Shown: in pieces, positions 8,888-17,830 of the stretch
Position numbering within the stretch: the first letter of the stretch is position 1
How the letters are laid out: the number at the start of each line of letters is the position of its first letter
Assembly (NCBI RefSeq): GCF_000382165.1
Contig: NZ_KB907702.1
Location: 229,649-293,648 of the forward strand
DNA length: 64,000 nt
Reading direction: 5' to 3'
Origin: Arsukibacterium perlucidum DSM 18276
Lineage (GTDB): Bacteria > Pseudomonadota > Gammaproteobacteria > Enterobacterales > Alteromonadaceae
Translations under genes and position numbers: made by a program
Notes under the pieces: generated by a model
The model's input: the letters and a program-made list of their open reading frames with translations, nothing else
What the model was told of the DNA's origin: nothing
Databases searched by the model: none

Positions 8888-10414
8888 ATGGCTAACAACT
8901 CAGACTGCTACCCTCACTTTTGGGCCATTTTAGACCCGTTACCGGTAGCGCTACTTTATAAAGAAAGCGCCAAAGCGGATATTTTTGCCAATGCCGCGGC
9001 ACGCCAGTTACTGGGTGTTAGTCAGTCAGATAAGCCGCTTAGTTTGCCGCAACTGTCTGAAGTCAGGTTATTAGATCAACAGCATCATAAAATAAGCCTG
9101 TTAAGCAACCCGCTGTTACTGGCGTTAAGTGGCACTACATTAAGCAAGCAAGTTTTACTTGATATCAAAGGTTCCATCACGCCTTATATATTGCAGAGCC
9201 AGCTAATCAAATTACAATTCAGTTTAGGCACTACCATTATTGTAACGTTATGCCCATTACAAGACAGCGCTGGCAGCGCAGTAGCTAATCCTTCAGCATA
9301 CAGTCCATCTGTCGACATAGCCGAGTTAGAAGAAGCGCTGGCCTTTGACAAGTTAATGTCCCTTATTTCAACTGAGTTAATCAATGTTGACAGTGAAGCC
9401 CTCGATCAACATGTTGAAGATGCGCTGGCCGCTTTGGGCGAATTTTGTCATGCTGACCGCAGCTACCTGTTTCAATTCAACGATGACCTGAGCGAAATGA
9501 GCAATACGCACGAATGGGTGCGTGAAGGCGTCACTGCGCACAAAGACAACCTACAACATATACCGGATAACGCTTTACCCTATTTCTTTGAAAAAATTCA
9601 GCAAGACCATATTTTCGCGGTGGCCGATGTTAGTCAGTTGCCGCCTGAAGCCAGTAGCGAGCAAGAGGAATTTAATAACGAAGATATTCGTTCAGTATTG
9701 TGCACTGCTATGCTGGCTGGCAATAAACTTATCGGCTTTGTTGGCTGCGACATGGTTGCCCGACAGCGCAACTGGACCAGTAACGATCTGCGGCGGATTA
9801 AACTGGTAGGCGAGATGATTGCCAATAGCATTCAAAATGTAAACTATCGGGTGTCGTTACAACAGATCCAGCAAGAGTTACTAACAGCAAATCAGGAACT
9901 GCAAAAACAAGCTAACCAGGATGGCCTGACGGGTCTGGCTAACCGGCGTCATTTCGATGAAAAACTGTTAGAAGAGCTGCAACGCAGCGCTCGTCACAAG
10001 CAACCACTTAGCTTAATTTTACTGGATATCGATTTATTCAAGCCCTATAACGACCACTATGGCCATCAGGCAGGCGATGAAGCGCTGCAGCAGGTTGCTG
10101 CGGCACTGATTACAGAAAGCCGGCGCCAGGGTGAAATTGCCGCCCGTTATGGTGGTGAGGAGTTTGTACTTATTTTACCATCCAGCGATAGTAAAGCCTG
10201 TCTTGAGGTAGCTGAGCGGGTGCAAAAACACATTAAAACTCTGCAAATTAAGCATTGCAAATCAGATGTGGCGCCTTATCTCAGCGCCAGTATCGGCTGC
10301 TATAGCGTAATCGCTGATAAAAATACCAGCGCTAAACATATGCTGAGTAAAGCAGACCAGGCGCTGTATCAGGCTAAGGCAGCTGGCCGCAATCGTATTA
10401 TTGTGGCCAGCTAA
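8888..10414 (+). CDS. GAF-domain diguanylate cyclase
   Basis: Probable cytoplasmic diguanylate cyclase of 508 aa making c-di-GMP. A PAS-like N-terminal region (about 8-125) is followed by a GAF domain (about 165-320), a short coiled coil (320-342, QQIQQELLTANQELQKQ) and a GGDEF domain. The active-site motif is GGEEF at 422-426, so the enzyme should be active. At the position of the inhibitory RxxD site the sequence reads RQGE (413-416), so product inhibition may be weakened. The location beside exopolysaccharide genes fits c-di-GMP control of biofilm matrix (inference). Confidence 0.93.
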   Translation: MANNSDCYPHFWAILDPLPVALLYKESAKADIFANAAARQLLGVSQSDKPLSLPQLSEVRLLDQQHHKISLLSNPLLLALSGTTLSKQVLLDIKGSITPYILQSQLIKLQFSLGTTIIVTLCPLQDSAGSAVANPSAYSPSVDIAELEEALAFDKLMSLISTELINVDSEALDQHVEDALAALGEFCHADRSYLFQFNDDLSEMSNTHEWVREGVTAHKDNLQHIPDNALPYFFEKIQQDHIFAVADVSQLPPEASSEQEEFNNEDIRSVLCTAMLAGNKLIGFVGCDMVARQRNWTSNDLRRIKLVGEMIANSIQNVNYRVSLQQIQQELLTANQELQKQANQDGLTGLANRRHFDEKLLEELQRSARHKQPLSLILLDIDLFKPYNDHYGHQAGDEALQQVAAALITESRRQGEIAARYGGEEFVLILPSSDSKACLEVAERVQKHIKTLQIKHCKSDVAPYLSASIGCYSVIADKNTSAKHMLSKADQALYQAKAAGRNRIIVAS

Positions 10415-10443
10415 ATTCTCCGCTAAGTACTTTGCAAGCTGGC

Positions 10444-12555
10444 TTAATCCTGAAACGGTGAACGTAACTCTGTAGAGTTGTATAGCAAATGTGGTCTGTT
10501 TAACGCCTGGCCACCATCACGTGAAATCGGGATCCAGGGCAACTTACCCCGGCCAATCGCGGGCTTTAATGAGAACAGATCAAACGGGATAGACACATAA
10601 AAGCCTTTGGTAAAACTGCCCTCACCATACTCCTCTGAAGAGGCATCGGTAATGGCGGCATAGGCACCTACCACTATGCCACTGTCAAAGCGCTTGGCAA
10701 AATCAATATTCACCCCTTTATCTTTAGCCAGAAACCGGCCAATGTTAAAGGTCAGTAAGGTGTCTTCTAAAAACGGCGGCTGCCAGTAAATATTGGCATG
10801 GCCAGTTAATACTTTGTAGTCAAAAAAGTCGTAGTCATTTTCATACGAGCGTTGTTGGACGTAGTTAAGATCAAAACCAAACGCCAGGCTGGAGTCTACT
10901 GGCCGGTACAATAGCTCGCCGCCAATACCACCAAACATCGTTTCCAGATAGCCGCCATATACCTGGCCATATAAATCAGACCCTAAGCGGTCTTGCCAGA
11001 GGCCATAGAAGTTCTCAAGTTGCACCGGGCTGCGCGTTACATACTCCCGCACAAAGGTCCGTACCCGCGGTAAAGGCGTATCCAGAGCGTCAACTTTAAA
11101 ATTAAACTTATCAAAATTCTCGAACAGCGTTACTTTAGCGGCGCCCTGGATAGCCGTGGTGCGGTTGAAGGTATACCCCGCGGTTAACATAACCCCGGCC
11201 TGATACATATAAAACGACTCCGGACTGCCAAAGGTCTGGATCCAAAACGTTTCCATGCCAGTCCCAAAACCGGATACTTCACCCGGTTGGTAATTGGCAA
11301 GGGTATCGCTGCTAACATCGCTGCGGACATAACTGGAGCGAATATCATTTTCGAAGCTCTGATAGCTGGCGGCACGGATCAACTGTTCAGCTTCTATTAA
11401 TGTCTCTACCATCGGTAGCTGGCCGCTAAAATTAACTATCCGGTAGCGTTTAATGTCAGACGGTAAAACTGCTGCCAGAATCCGGCCCATTCTTTCATTC
11501 GCTACTTCGTAATCGCGGTAAGCAAACTGATTGCCGTACAAGATTATTTCGTCATCGGTAATCCGCGAGCGCCGAACCAGAAAGCCGGCTTCATGAAATA
11601 AATCCTGCACCAACTTTGCCCTGTCGACATCACTAAACTCAATGTCATTGGCAATAGCATTAACCGGTCTTGGTGCCTGTTCAATTTTCAACTGGCGGAT
11701 ATCGTGCATATTCAGCGCATAACTGACGCCAAACCCAACGGTATTACCCCGTTGATAGTTCAGGTTGAAATCAAAATTGCCCCAGCTATAAACAGCAGCA
11801 GCATTCCAGCGACTGTCTTGCGCTAAAATCCCTGCCCGGTCCTGTGAATAATTATTACCTTCATATTCCAGCTTTATCTTTAGTGGCTGCCAGGGTGTCT
11901 GATACTCTACACCGCCAAATAATGATGCCGGGCCCTTAAAAAACTTCTGATAGTCAATCATGCCGCCCGAACCGCTAAAACCACCCGGGCGATTACAAAA
12001 ACTGTCACGCACCTCACAAAACGGATTTACGGTATTGCCAGCTGTTCCCAGGTACCCCCAGCCCATACCAAGATGAAAATCCAGCGGGCCCCAACGCTTA
12101 CTCAGTGCGACAAACTCACTGGTAAAAAAACCTGTGCCGCCAAAATCGTTAAAACCCACTGCCAGCTGCGGCAGATAGCGGCTTTCTTCCAGCAATCGGA
12201 GTTTAACGTCTATCCCTTTGTCTTTCAGGGTTTGATCGCCACTAAAGCCCGGTGAGTCGCTGTATAAACGGGTTCTGACGTCGGTATACCGCACAGTTGA
12301 CTCCAGCCAGGGATATAGCTGAATACTTACCGACCAGAAGCGATACTCTTCGTTATCGCTATAGTTCATCGATAAATTACCCTCTGGCGCCATCCTGGCA
12401 GTCGGGGTTTGAAGCAAGCCGGTACCGCCCCTGACCGCTTGCGAATAGCCGGCACTCTGCTGCTGAAATGAAGAATTTGCGCCAGCACTTGCCGATAACA
12501 GAACCAGCAAAATGGCCAGACCCTGACGTGAAAAATGTCGTGAAGCACAACTCAT
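10444..12555 (-). CDS. yjbH: YjbH-like outer-membrane exopolysaccharide protein
   Basis: A 703-aa exported protein of the YjbH (GfcD-like) family: signal peptide (LAILLVLLSASAGA), then GLLQTPTARMAPEGNLSMNYSDNEEYRFW, typical of the family start, followed by long beta-strand-rich segments with alternating aromatic residues that suggest an outer-membrane barrel. It is the last gene of a yjbE-F-G-H set, overlapping yjbG by 4 bp. In enterobacteria the yjbEFGH operon is needed for production of an extracellular polysaccharide; the biochemical role of YjbH is not settled. Confidence 0.88.
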   Translation of the reverse strand: MSCASRHFSRQGLAILLVLLSASAGANSSFQQQSAGYSQAVRGGTGLLQTPTARMAPEGNLSMNYSDNEEYRFWSVSIQLYPWLESTVRYTDVRTRLYSDSPGFSGDQTLKDKGIDVKLRLLEESRYLPQLAVGFNDFGGTGFFTSEFVALSKRWGPLDFHLGMGWGYLGTAGNTVNPFCEVRDSFCNRPGGFSGSGGMIDYQKFFKGPASLFGGVEYQTPWQPLKIKLEYEGNNYSQDRAGILAQDSRWNAAAVYSWGNFDFNLNYQRGNTVGFGVSYALNMHDIRQLKIEQAPRPVNAIANDIEFSDVDRAKLVQDLFHEAGFLVRRSRITDDEIILYGNQFAYRDYEVANERMGRILAAVLPSDIKRYRIVNFSGQLPMVETLIEAEQLIRAASYQSFENDIRSSYVRSDVSSDTLANYQPGEVSGFGTGMETFWIQTFGSPESFYMYQAGVMLTAGYTFNRTTAIQGAAKVTLFENFDKFNFKVDALDTPLPRVRTFVREYVTRSPVQLENFYGLWQDRLGSDLYGQVYGGYLETMFGGIGGELLYRPVDSSLAFGFDLNYVQQRSYENDYDFFDYKVLTGHANIYWQPPFLEDTLLTFNIGRFLAKDKGVNIDFAKRFDSGIVVGAYAAITDASSEEYGEGSFTKGFYVSIPFDLFSLKPAIGRGKLPWIPISRDGGQALNRPHLLYNSTELRSPFQD

Positions 12556-13310
12556 GGCAGCACCCTGTGTTTGGCGAGCTTTAATACTGCCTGATTAATT
12601 TCGGCAAACTCAGCACCAAAAAAGCTGGTATCAAAAGGCACAAATAACTGCGCACCAGGCATTAATTCAATATGCTGCTGGTTCCAGCTGGCAATGCCGG
12701 CTTTAATCACTGCACCATCCGGCTGCAACACATATAACCAGTCTGTGCTGCCTCCGGCAAGCCGGCGTAATTGCCCGGCGTACACCGTCACTGAGGAATT
12801 GCCATAATGGGTGATCCGCTCTGCCCGGGCCAAACCAAACACCATGATATGCTGAGGCCTGCCTGTTAACCTCAGTAAATACTGGCCGGGTTCAAATTGC
12901 GGATTAGCGGCTGGTTTTAAACGGGCTAAATCATAATCAATTTTAATGGCTACCCGTTCGGCAAGCTGCCACTGCTGCAACTGAAATTTTAACTGCTCAA
13001 TACTATTTTGATAGTTACTATCCTGTTGCCACTTACCTTTCAGTGCCGCCAGTTGCTGTATAATCTGCCTGCGAAGCTGCTCCGGTTGCGCTGTGTCGAG
13101 CCGGTACAAGCCGCTTGCCGGCCAATACCAATCATCCGTTAGCGCTACAGCCCCTAATACATCCGCTAAACGCGGTGGCTGCTGGTAGATATATGACTGG
13201 CCGTTAAACTGCACCCTAACCACTGCCTCAGCGGCGCCCGGTTTTGCACTAACACAACCGGTCAGCGTCAGTAAACCAATCAGGCCGTAACGACGGCAAA
13301 TAGACATCAT
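12552..13310 (-). CDS. yjbG: YjbG/GfcC-like capsule biosynthesis protein
   Basis: Periplasmic protein of 252 aa in the GfcC family. It has an N-terminal signal with a lipobox-like LTGCVSA at residues 15-21, then an SLBB-like fold region (VRVQFNGQSYIYQQPPRLADVLGAV) and a C-terminal half ending in GAQLFVPFD, as in proteins that contact the polysaccharide export pore. Its start overlaps the end of yjbF and its end overlaps yjbH by 4 bp, so the three are one translationally coupled unit. Confidence 0.85.
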   Translation of the reverse strand: MMSICRRYGLIGLLTLTGCVSAKPGAAEAVVRVQFNGQSYIYQQPPRLADVLGAVALTDDWYWPASGLYRLDTAQPEQLRRQIIQQLAALKGKWQQDSNYQNSIEQLKFQLQQWQLAERVAIKIDYDLARLKPAANPQFEPGQYLLRLTGRPQHIMVFGLARAERITHYGNSSVTVYAGQLRRLAGGSTDWLYVLQPDGAVIKAGIASWNQQHIELMPGAQLFVPFDTSFFGAEFAEINQAVLKLAKHRVLP

Positions 13311-14002
13311 AAACGGCGTTCCTCCAGTAAACGGTCAATACGGCTGATATAGGTCATTTCTATGGGTTCGGCTTGAGGCGACAACTGCTGACGGCTTTGG
13401 ATAAGGAGGCCACTGGCACTATCAAACCAATAGGTATTACGCCAGGACGTTGCGGCACCGACAAAGTTTGCCTGATTTGGATATTCCAGAAATTCTTCAA
13501 ACACCAGGGTCGTTATGTTGCGGTCAAAAAACGTTAATTCCTGCTGGCCGGCAGCTTTAAACTCAGACCGGATCTGATAGCCATATTCGCCCTGTTGCCA
13601 ATCGGCCAGCCGTAACCAACTGGCCCGGAATTGCTCGCCCGGTAACCGCTTTAAAGGATCTGCCCCCCGGTTGGTCAGATACAGTAAGTCATTGCTGAGG
13701 CCGGCAGTTCGAACTAACCGCCCTTGTTCAATAACAAATACTACCTGATCAGCTGAAATCCACTTTTGTTGGCCCTGTTCAATAAAAGCCAGCGCCAGCA
13801 CCACCTGTGGCCGTTCACCATGGCGAATATACAATAAATCAGAAGATGCAGAGCTAACTTGTTCCCGGGTTAAACTGGCCTCGGGTGGCGGGCTGAAGGC
13901 ATAGCTGAGAGTATCAATATAAGCACGGTAAGTACCGGCGCAGGCGGTTAGCAGCGTAAAACTCAGCAATAGAATTAAGTTGCGAATCACAAATACAATC
14001 AT
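13307..14002 (-). CDS. yjbF: YjbF/GfcB-like lipoprotein
   Basis: Lipoprotein of 231 aa of the YjbF family. The signal peptide ends in a lipobox (LLTACAGTY, Cys near residue 21), predicting an outer-membrane lipid anchor. The body contains FFDRNITTLVFEEFLEYPNQANFVGAATSWRNTYWFD-type beta-rich segments typical of the family. It is the second gene of the yjb-like operon, downstream of the YjbE-like gene and separated from it by a hairpin terminator that probably lets only part of the transcription through. Confidence 0.85.
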   Translation of the reverse strand: MIVFVIRNLILLLSFTLLTACAGTYRAYIDTLSYAFSPPPEASLTREQVSSASSDLLYIRHGERPQVVLALAFIEQGQQKWISADQVVFVIEQGRLVRTAGLSNDLLYLTNRGADPLKRLPGEQFRASWLRLADWQQGEYGYQIRSEFKAAGQQELTFFDRNITTLVFEEFLEYPNQANFVGAATSWRNTYWFDSASGLLIQSRQQLSPQAEPIEMTYISRIDRLLEERRL

Positions 14003-14095
14003 CTGATGGAAATTCCGCTAAGCATACCGAAAAATGTTAATAAAATCGCCTGTTTAGCCACGATATTCTGCTAAAAAATACAATATAACCACAAT

Positions 14096-14123
14096 AAAAA
14101 AGCCGCCAGCTGGCGGCCTTTTT
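14096..14123. terminator. Rho-independent terminator or attenuator downstream of yjbE-like gene
   Basis: A perfect 16-bp palindrome GCCGCCAGCTGGCGGC (14102-14117), with A6 on one side and T5 on the other, sits between the yjbE-like and yjbF genes. Its position inside the operon would give more of the small first protein than of the downstream genes (inference). Confidence 0.75.
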
Positions 14124-14136
14124 CACAACTATTTAC

Positions 14137-14526
14137 TTACTGCAAGGTTGGAGCGTAAGTAAAGGTGACCGGAACAGTCGCAGTTGTGGTGCCAGTGTTA
14201 GTACCAGTGCCAGTACCAGTTACGGTAACAGTAGTAGTAGTACCTATACACTCGCCATCCACTAATGGGTCATCACCTTCACAGGTTTCAGTTGGTGGTG
14301 GTGGTGGCGGTGGTGGTGGTGGAATAATTGGCAAAGTGGTACCGCTGTTGTTAGAAATGATAGCGGCAGCAACCGCAACACCTACTGCACCAGCAGCAAT
14401 TTTCTCGACACTAACACCACCGATTGTATTGCCAGATGCACCGGCACCACCAGCCTGGTCTTGCGCTACAACTGCACTGGTACCGAATACCAGAGCAACC
14501 GCAGCGGCAACAACTAATTTTTTCAT
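14137..14526 (-). CDS. yjbE: YjbE/GfcA-like small secreted Gly/Thr/Pro-rich protein
   Basis: Exported protein of 129 aa. Signal peptide MKKLVVAAAVALVFGTSAVVA, then an Ala/Gly-rich segment with a hydrophobic patch (GAVGVAVAAAIIS), a run of ten prolines, a short CEGDD...GECIG loop with two cysteines, and a Thr/Gly-rich tail of repeated TGT/TTT. E. coli YjbE is likewise a short secreted protein with a Thr-rich end and is the first gene of yjbEFGH. The ATG at 14526 follows GAGGGACAG and begins the signal peptide, so I prefer it to an in-frame start 21 bases upstream. Confidence 0.75.
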   Translation of the reverse strand: MKKLVVAAAVALVFGTSAVVAQDQAGGAGASGNTIGGVSVEKIAAGAVGVAVAAAIISNNSGTTLPIIPPPPPPPPPPTETCEGDDPLVDGECIGTTTTVTVTGTGTGTNTGTTTATVPVTFTYAPTLQ

Positions 14527-14620
14527 AGTCTGTCCCTCAATTAACAAAATAAAAAACCGATATGGCAGCAGCTTAAACTAAACACCAAAGATACTCAACC
14601 GGAATTACTAAAAAAACACA

Positions 14621-16597
14621 TTATGCAATTTGCTTGCGAATAAGGCGGGAGGCCTTATTAACAGTGGCTACATTATCGAGTGCTACTGCAGCAAGCTGGC
14701 TGGCATTTGCGATATCACACGCCGCCCTGACAACTAAATCGCTGGTGGCACAACTGTAGTTAAACTCTGTAGGCGCACTGCGAATTAACTCAATAATTTT
14801 TTCAACCGCAAACTCCTCGCAGGCCTCATCTAAGCGCGTCAATAAATGGGCCATTTCCGACCAGCTTAAATACACTTCATCAGCCGCCATAATCCGGCTA
14901 TGCTCGGTCTGCCGCACATTTTCGCCAATTAACAACTCTTCATATAACTTCTCGCCTGGCCTGAGCCCGCTATATTGGATCTCAATGTCACCATTGGGGT
15001 GGATTTCATCTTTCACTTCCAACCCCATCAGATGGATCATTCTTCTGGCTAAATCAGCTATTTTTACCGGCTCACCCATATCCAGCACAAAAACATCACC
15101 ACCTTTGCCCATGGCGCCGGCCTGAATAACTAACTGTGCAGCCTCCGGTATTGTCATAAAATAACGAATAATATCTTTGTGCGTTACCGTTAAGGGCCCA
15201 CCTTTGCGAATTTGCTCACGAAACAGCGGCACTACTGAACCGCTGGAGCCCAGTACATTACCAAAACGCACCATACAAAAGCGGGTAGTATTCTGATGCT
15301 CTGCCAACGCTTGTAACACTAATTCGGCCAGCCGTTTCGACGCCCCCATAACATTAGTAGGCCGAACCGCTTTATCTGTTGAAATTAACACAAAAGTTTC
15401 TACTCTGGCTTTTATCGCTGCCTCTGCGGTATACCAGGTACCAAACACATTATTACGCACGCCTTCTACCACATTGTATTCCACCAAAGGCACATGTTTA
15501 TAAGCAGCCGCATGGTATACCGTATTTACACCAAAAGTACGCATCACCGTTTCCAGCCGGCTTTGCCGCTGCACAGTGCCCATTACCGGCACCAGCTCTA
15601 CCGCCAGTTCCTCCCGGCCTATCAGAGAAGACAGCTCTTGTTCGATGTTATACAGGGCAAACTCTGACAGCTCAAACAACACCAGCATAGTAGGCTCATA
15701 ACGAATGATCTGCCTGCACAGCTCAGAACCAATAGAGCCTCCTGCGCCGGTAACCATTACCACCTTGCCTTTAATATCGGCATTCATTAATTTGCTTTTC
15801 GGGGCTACCGCATCCCGGCCCAGTAAGTCTTCAATTTTAACGTCCTGTAACTCATCAATTCGCATGGTGCCATCAACCAAGTCACTCATCCCAGGTATCG
15901 ACTGCACCGGAATGGGCAACTCATCTAACGCATCCAGTACCTCGCGCCGACGGGCCCGACTAGCCGAGGGCAATGCCAGTAGCACCCGGCTAATATTTTT
16001 GCTTTTAATTAACGAGCTGATTTGTGAAGGAGAGCCCACCGAAATGCCCAGAATAGTTGAGCGTTGCAATGTCGTATCATCATCAATAAACATTACCGGA
16101 TGATACTGTTCACCGTTAAGCAGCGCATGAGCTAACTGCCGGCCAGACGATCCTGCACCGTATATCAGAACCCGGGTTTTATGATTATTATTACGTTGTA
16201 CTAAAAACATTCTGGCCAGTAAGCGCACCCCGCCTGAACTAACCAGGGCCAGGATGGCGTAGACAAATATAAGGTTGCCCTTATCATGTACGCCCAGCAC
16301 TGCAAATGCCAACGCCAGTACGAATGCACTGCTGACAATGCCGGTAAGTACTGCGCCCAGTGCATGTTGACCAATATAGCGAATGACAGCCCGATACAGG
16401 CCCAGTTTAATAAAAATAAATAAGGTAACCGGCAACGCTACCGCAAAGGATATAGCGATATCCGCAACACTGGTAACGTCGCCGTTCTGGGTTAAAAAAA
16501 AGGCAGCGACAAGGGCCGCGCTCAGAAAAACCAGGTCGACACAAACAGAAATTAGTCGTTTAACAGATCGGGGTAACGCCAGTAACCAAGCTAGCAT
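14621..16597 (-). CDS. CapD/WbpM-type UDP-sugar 4,6-dehydratase, membrane-anchored
   Basis: A 658-aa polysaccharide nucleotidyl-sugar dehydratase. Four transmembrane segments (about 12-130) are followed by a first Rossmann-like domain (YGAGSSGRQLA, near 147) and a catalytic SDR domain with TGAGGSIGSE (283-292) and STDKAVRPTNVMGASKR, where M-x-x-x-K replaces the classical Y-x-x-x-K, as in the WbpM/FlaA1 group. The usual reaction is UDP-GlcNAc to the 4-keto-6-deoxy sugar, the precursor of QuiNAc, FucNAc or bacillosamine. Its partner here may be the SDR gene at 44.3-45.3 kb (inference). Confidence 0.93.
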   Translation of the reverse strand: MLAWLLALPRSVKRLISVCVDLVFLSAALVAAFFLTQNGDVTSVADIAISFAVALPVTLFIFIKLGLYRAVIRYIGQHALGAVLTGIVSSAFVLALAFAVLGVHDKGNLIFVYAILALVSSGGVRLLARMFLVQRNNNHKTRVLIYGAGSSGRQLAHALLNGEQYHPVMFIDDDTTLQRSTILGISVGSPSQISSLIKSKNISRVLLALPSASRARRREVLDALDELPIPVQSIPGMSDLVDGTMRIDELQDVKIEDLLGRDAVAPKSKLMNADIKGKVVMVTGAGGSIGSELCRQIIRYEPTMLVLFELSEFALYNIEQELSSLIGREELAVELVPVMGTVQRQSRLETVMRTFGVNTVYHAAAYKHVPLVEYNVVEGVRNNVFGTWYTAEAAIKARVETFVLISTDKAVRPTNVMGASKRLAELVLQALAEHQNTTRFCMVRFGNVLGSSGSVVPLFREQIRKGGPLTVTHKDIIRYFMTIPEAAQLVIQAGAMGKGGDVFVLDMGEPVKIADLARRMIHLMGLEVKDEIHPNGDIEIQYSGLRPGEKLYEELLIGENVRQTEHSRIMAADEVYLSWSEMAHLLTRLDEACEEFAVEKIIELIRSAPTEFNYSCATSDLVVRAACDIANASQLAAVALDNVATVNKASRLIRKQIA

Positions 16598-16716
16598 TTA
16601 ACACTCCCAACAAATGGCAGCACGGTGTTTGAACCATGGTTATTAATCGAAATTGAATATAACATTAGCAGCATATCTCTCATAGTTACAGGCAATCCGT
16701 CATTCAACTCAATAAC

Positions 16717-17616
16717 TTAATTTTTTTTGTTTACAATTTGCAGCAGCCAGTGTTTAAATTCAGGCCCAAGGCTGCTGTCACGTAATCCATATTCAACAAA
16801 AGCCTGCATATAGCCCAACTTGTTACCACAATCATGACTACGGCCGATTATATGGTAAGCGTTAACTTGCTGGCTTTTCATCAGTATGGCAATAGCATCC
16901 GTCAGTTGCACTTCATCACCTGCACCCAGCGGGGTACTTTTTAATGCCTGCCAGATATCAGGGGTAAAAACATAACGCCCAACCACCGCCAGGTTAGACG
17001 GGGCATCTTCCGGTCGGGGTTTTTCAACAATGGCAGTCATCGCCACTGACTCGCCAATCTGTAAGGCATAGCCTGCAACATCCACCACACCGTAGCTGGA
17101 AATGCTGGCCACGGGCACAGGTTCTACCATAACCTGACTGATATTAGTCGACGCAAACAGCTGATTCATTTGCGCCAGGTTATCCCGGGTTAAGTCACTA
17201 TCATAACTATCAATTAATACATCAGGCAGCAGCACAGCAAAAGGTGCATCCCCCACCAATGGTCTGGCACACAGCACAGCGTGGCCAAGGCCTTTCGCCT
17301 CTCCCTGGCGCACATGCATAATCGTCACGTCTTTCGGACAAATCGCCTGCACTTCTTCTAGCAACTGACGCTTTACCCGTTTTTCCAGCATAGACTCCAG
17401 CTCAAAGCTTTTATCAAAGTGGTTTTCAATACTGTTCTTAGAGGAATGAGTAACCAGCACAATTTCTTTGATCCCAGCGGCGATACATTCCTGCACCACA
17501 TACTGAATTAATGGCTTATCAACCACCGGCAGCATTTCTTTTGGAATGGCCTTAGTGGCCGGCAACATTCGGGTGCCTAACCCGGCGACCGGAATAACCG
17601 CTTTAGTTACTTTCAT
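16717..17616 (-). CDS. galU: UTP-glucose-1-phosphate uridylyltransferase
   Basis: GalU, 299 aa, makes UDP-glucose from UTP and glucose-1-phosphate. The nucleotide-binding signature [19 protein letters not shown] lies near the N-terminus, with KPLIQYVV and the later [11 protein letters not shown] block also typical. It supplies UDP-glucose to Ugd, encoded just upstream on the same strand but separated by repeat array A, so the two probably form one transcript interrupted by stem-loops. Confidence 0.96.
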   Translation of the reverse strand: MKVTKAVIPVAGLGTRMLPATKAIPKEMLPVVDKPLIQYVVQECIAAGIKEIVLVTHSSKNSIENHFDKSFELESMLEKRVKRQLLEEVQAICPKDVTIMHVRQGEAKGLGHAVLCARPLVGDAPFAVLLPDVLIDSYDSDLTRDNLAQMNQLFASTNISQVMVEPVPVASISSYGVVDVAGYALQIGESVAMTAIVEKPRPEDAPSNLAVVGRYVFTPDIWQALKSTPLGAGDEVQLTDAIAILMKSQQVNAYHIIGRSHDCGNKLGYMQAFVEYGLRDSSLGPEFKHWLLQIVNKKN

Positions 17617-17638
17617 TTAAACTCCAAACTTAAAATTC

Positions 17639-17830
17639 GTGACGCGCGACTTCGCTGTTTGCACTGCCGTGACTCGCGACTATGTCGCTAGTCACGAGCT
17701 GCCAAAGGCAGCAGTGACCGGCAAAAAGGGCCTGTGACCGTTCGCGCAGCGAACTAGTTACTGCTTGCGTAGCAAGCTCGTTACCGTTGCCGCAGGCAGC
17801 TAGTCACCGCTCGTTTCACGAGCTAGTCAC
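17639..17830. repeat. Palindromic-module array A (between ugd and galU)
   Basis: Tandem array in which short palindromes alternate with a constant heptamer ending GTNAC. From 17739 to 17830 there are four consecutive units of exactly 23 bp (17739-61, 17762-84, 17785-807, 17808-30), with stems GTTCGC-GCA-GCGAAC minus overlap, GCTTGC-GTA-GCAAGC, TTGCC-GCA-GGCAG and GCTCGT-TTC-ACGAGC, each followed by TAGTTAC, TCGTTAC or TAGTCAC. Further left are units of 23, 22 and 20 bp, the 20-bp one (17719-17738) not palindromic. The right edge overlaps the last codons and stop of ugd. Confidence 0.9.

Noticed and set aside
14165..14581. A 138-codon open frame opposite the yjbE-like gene
   Set aside because: Glycine and valine runs mirror the proline and threonine tracts of the real gene; no signal peptide or start site.
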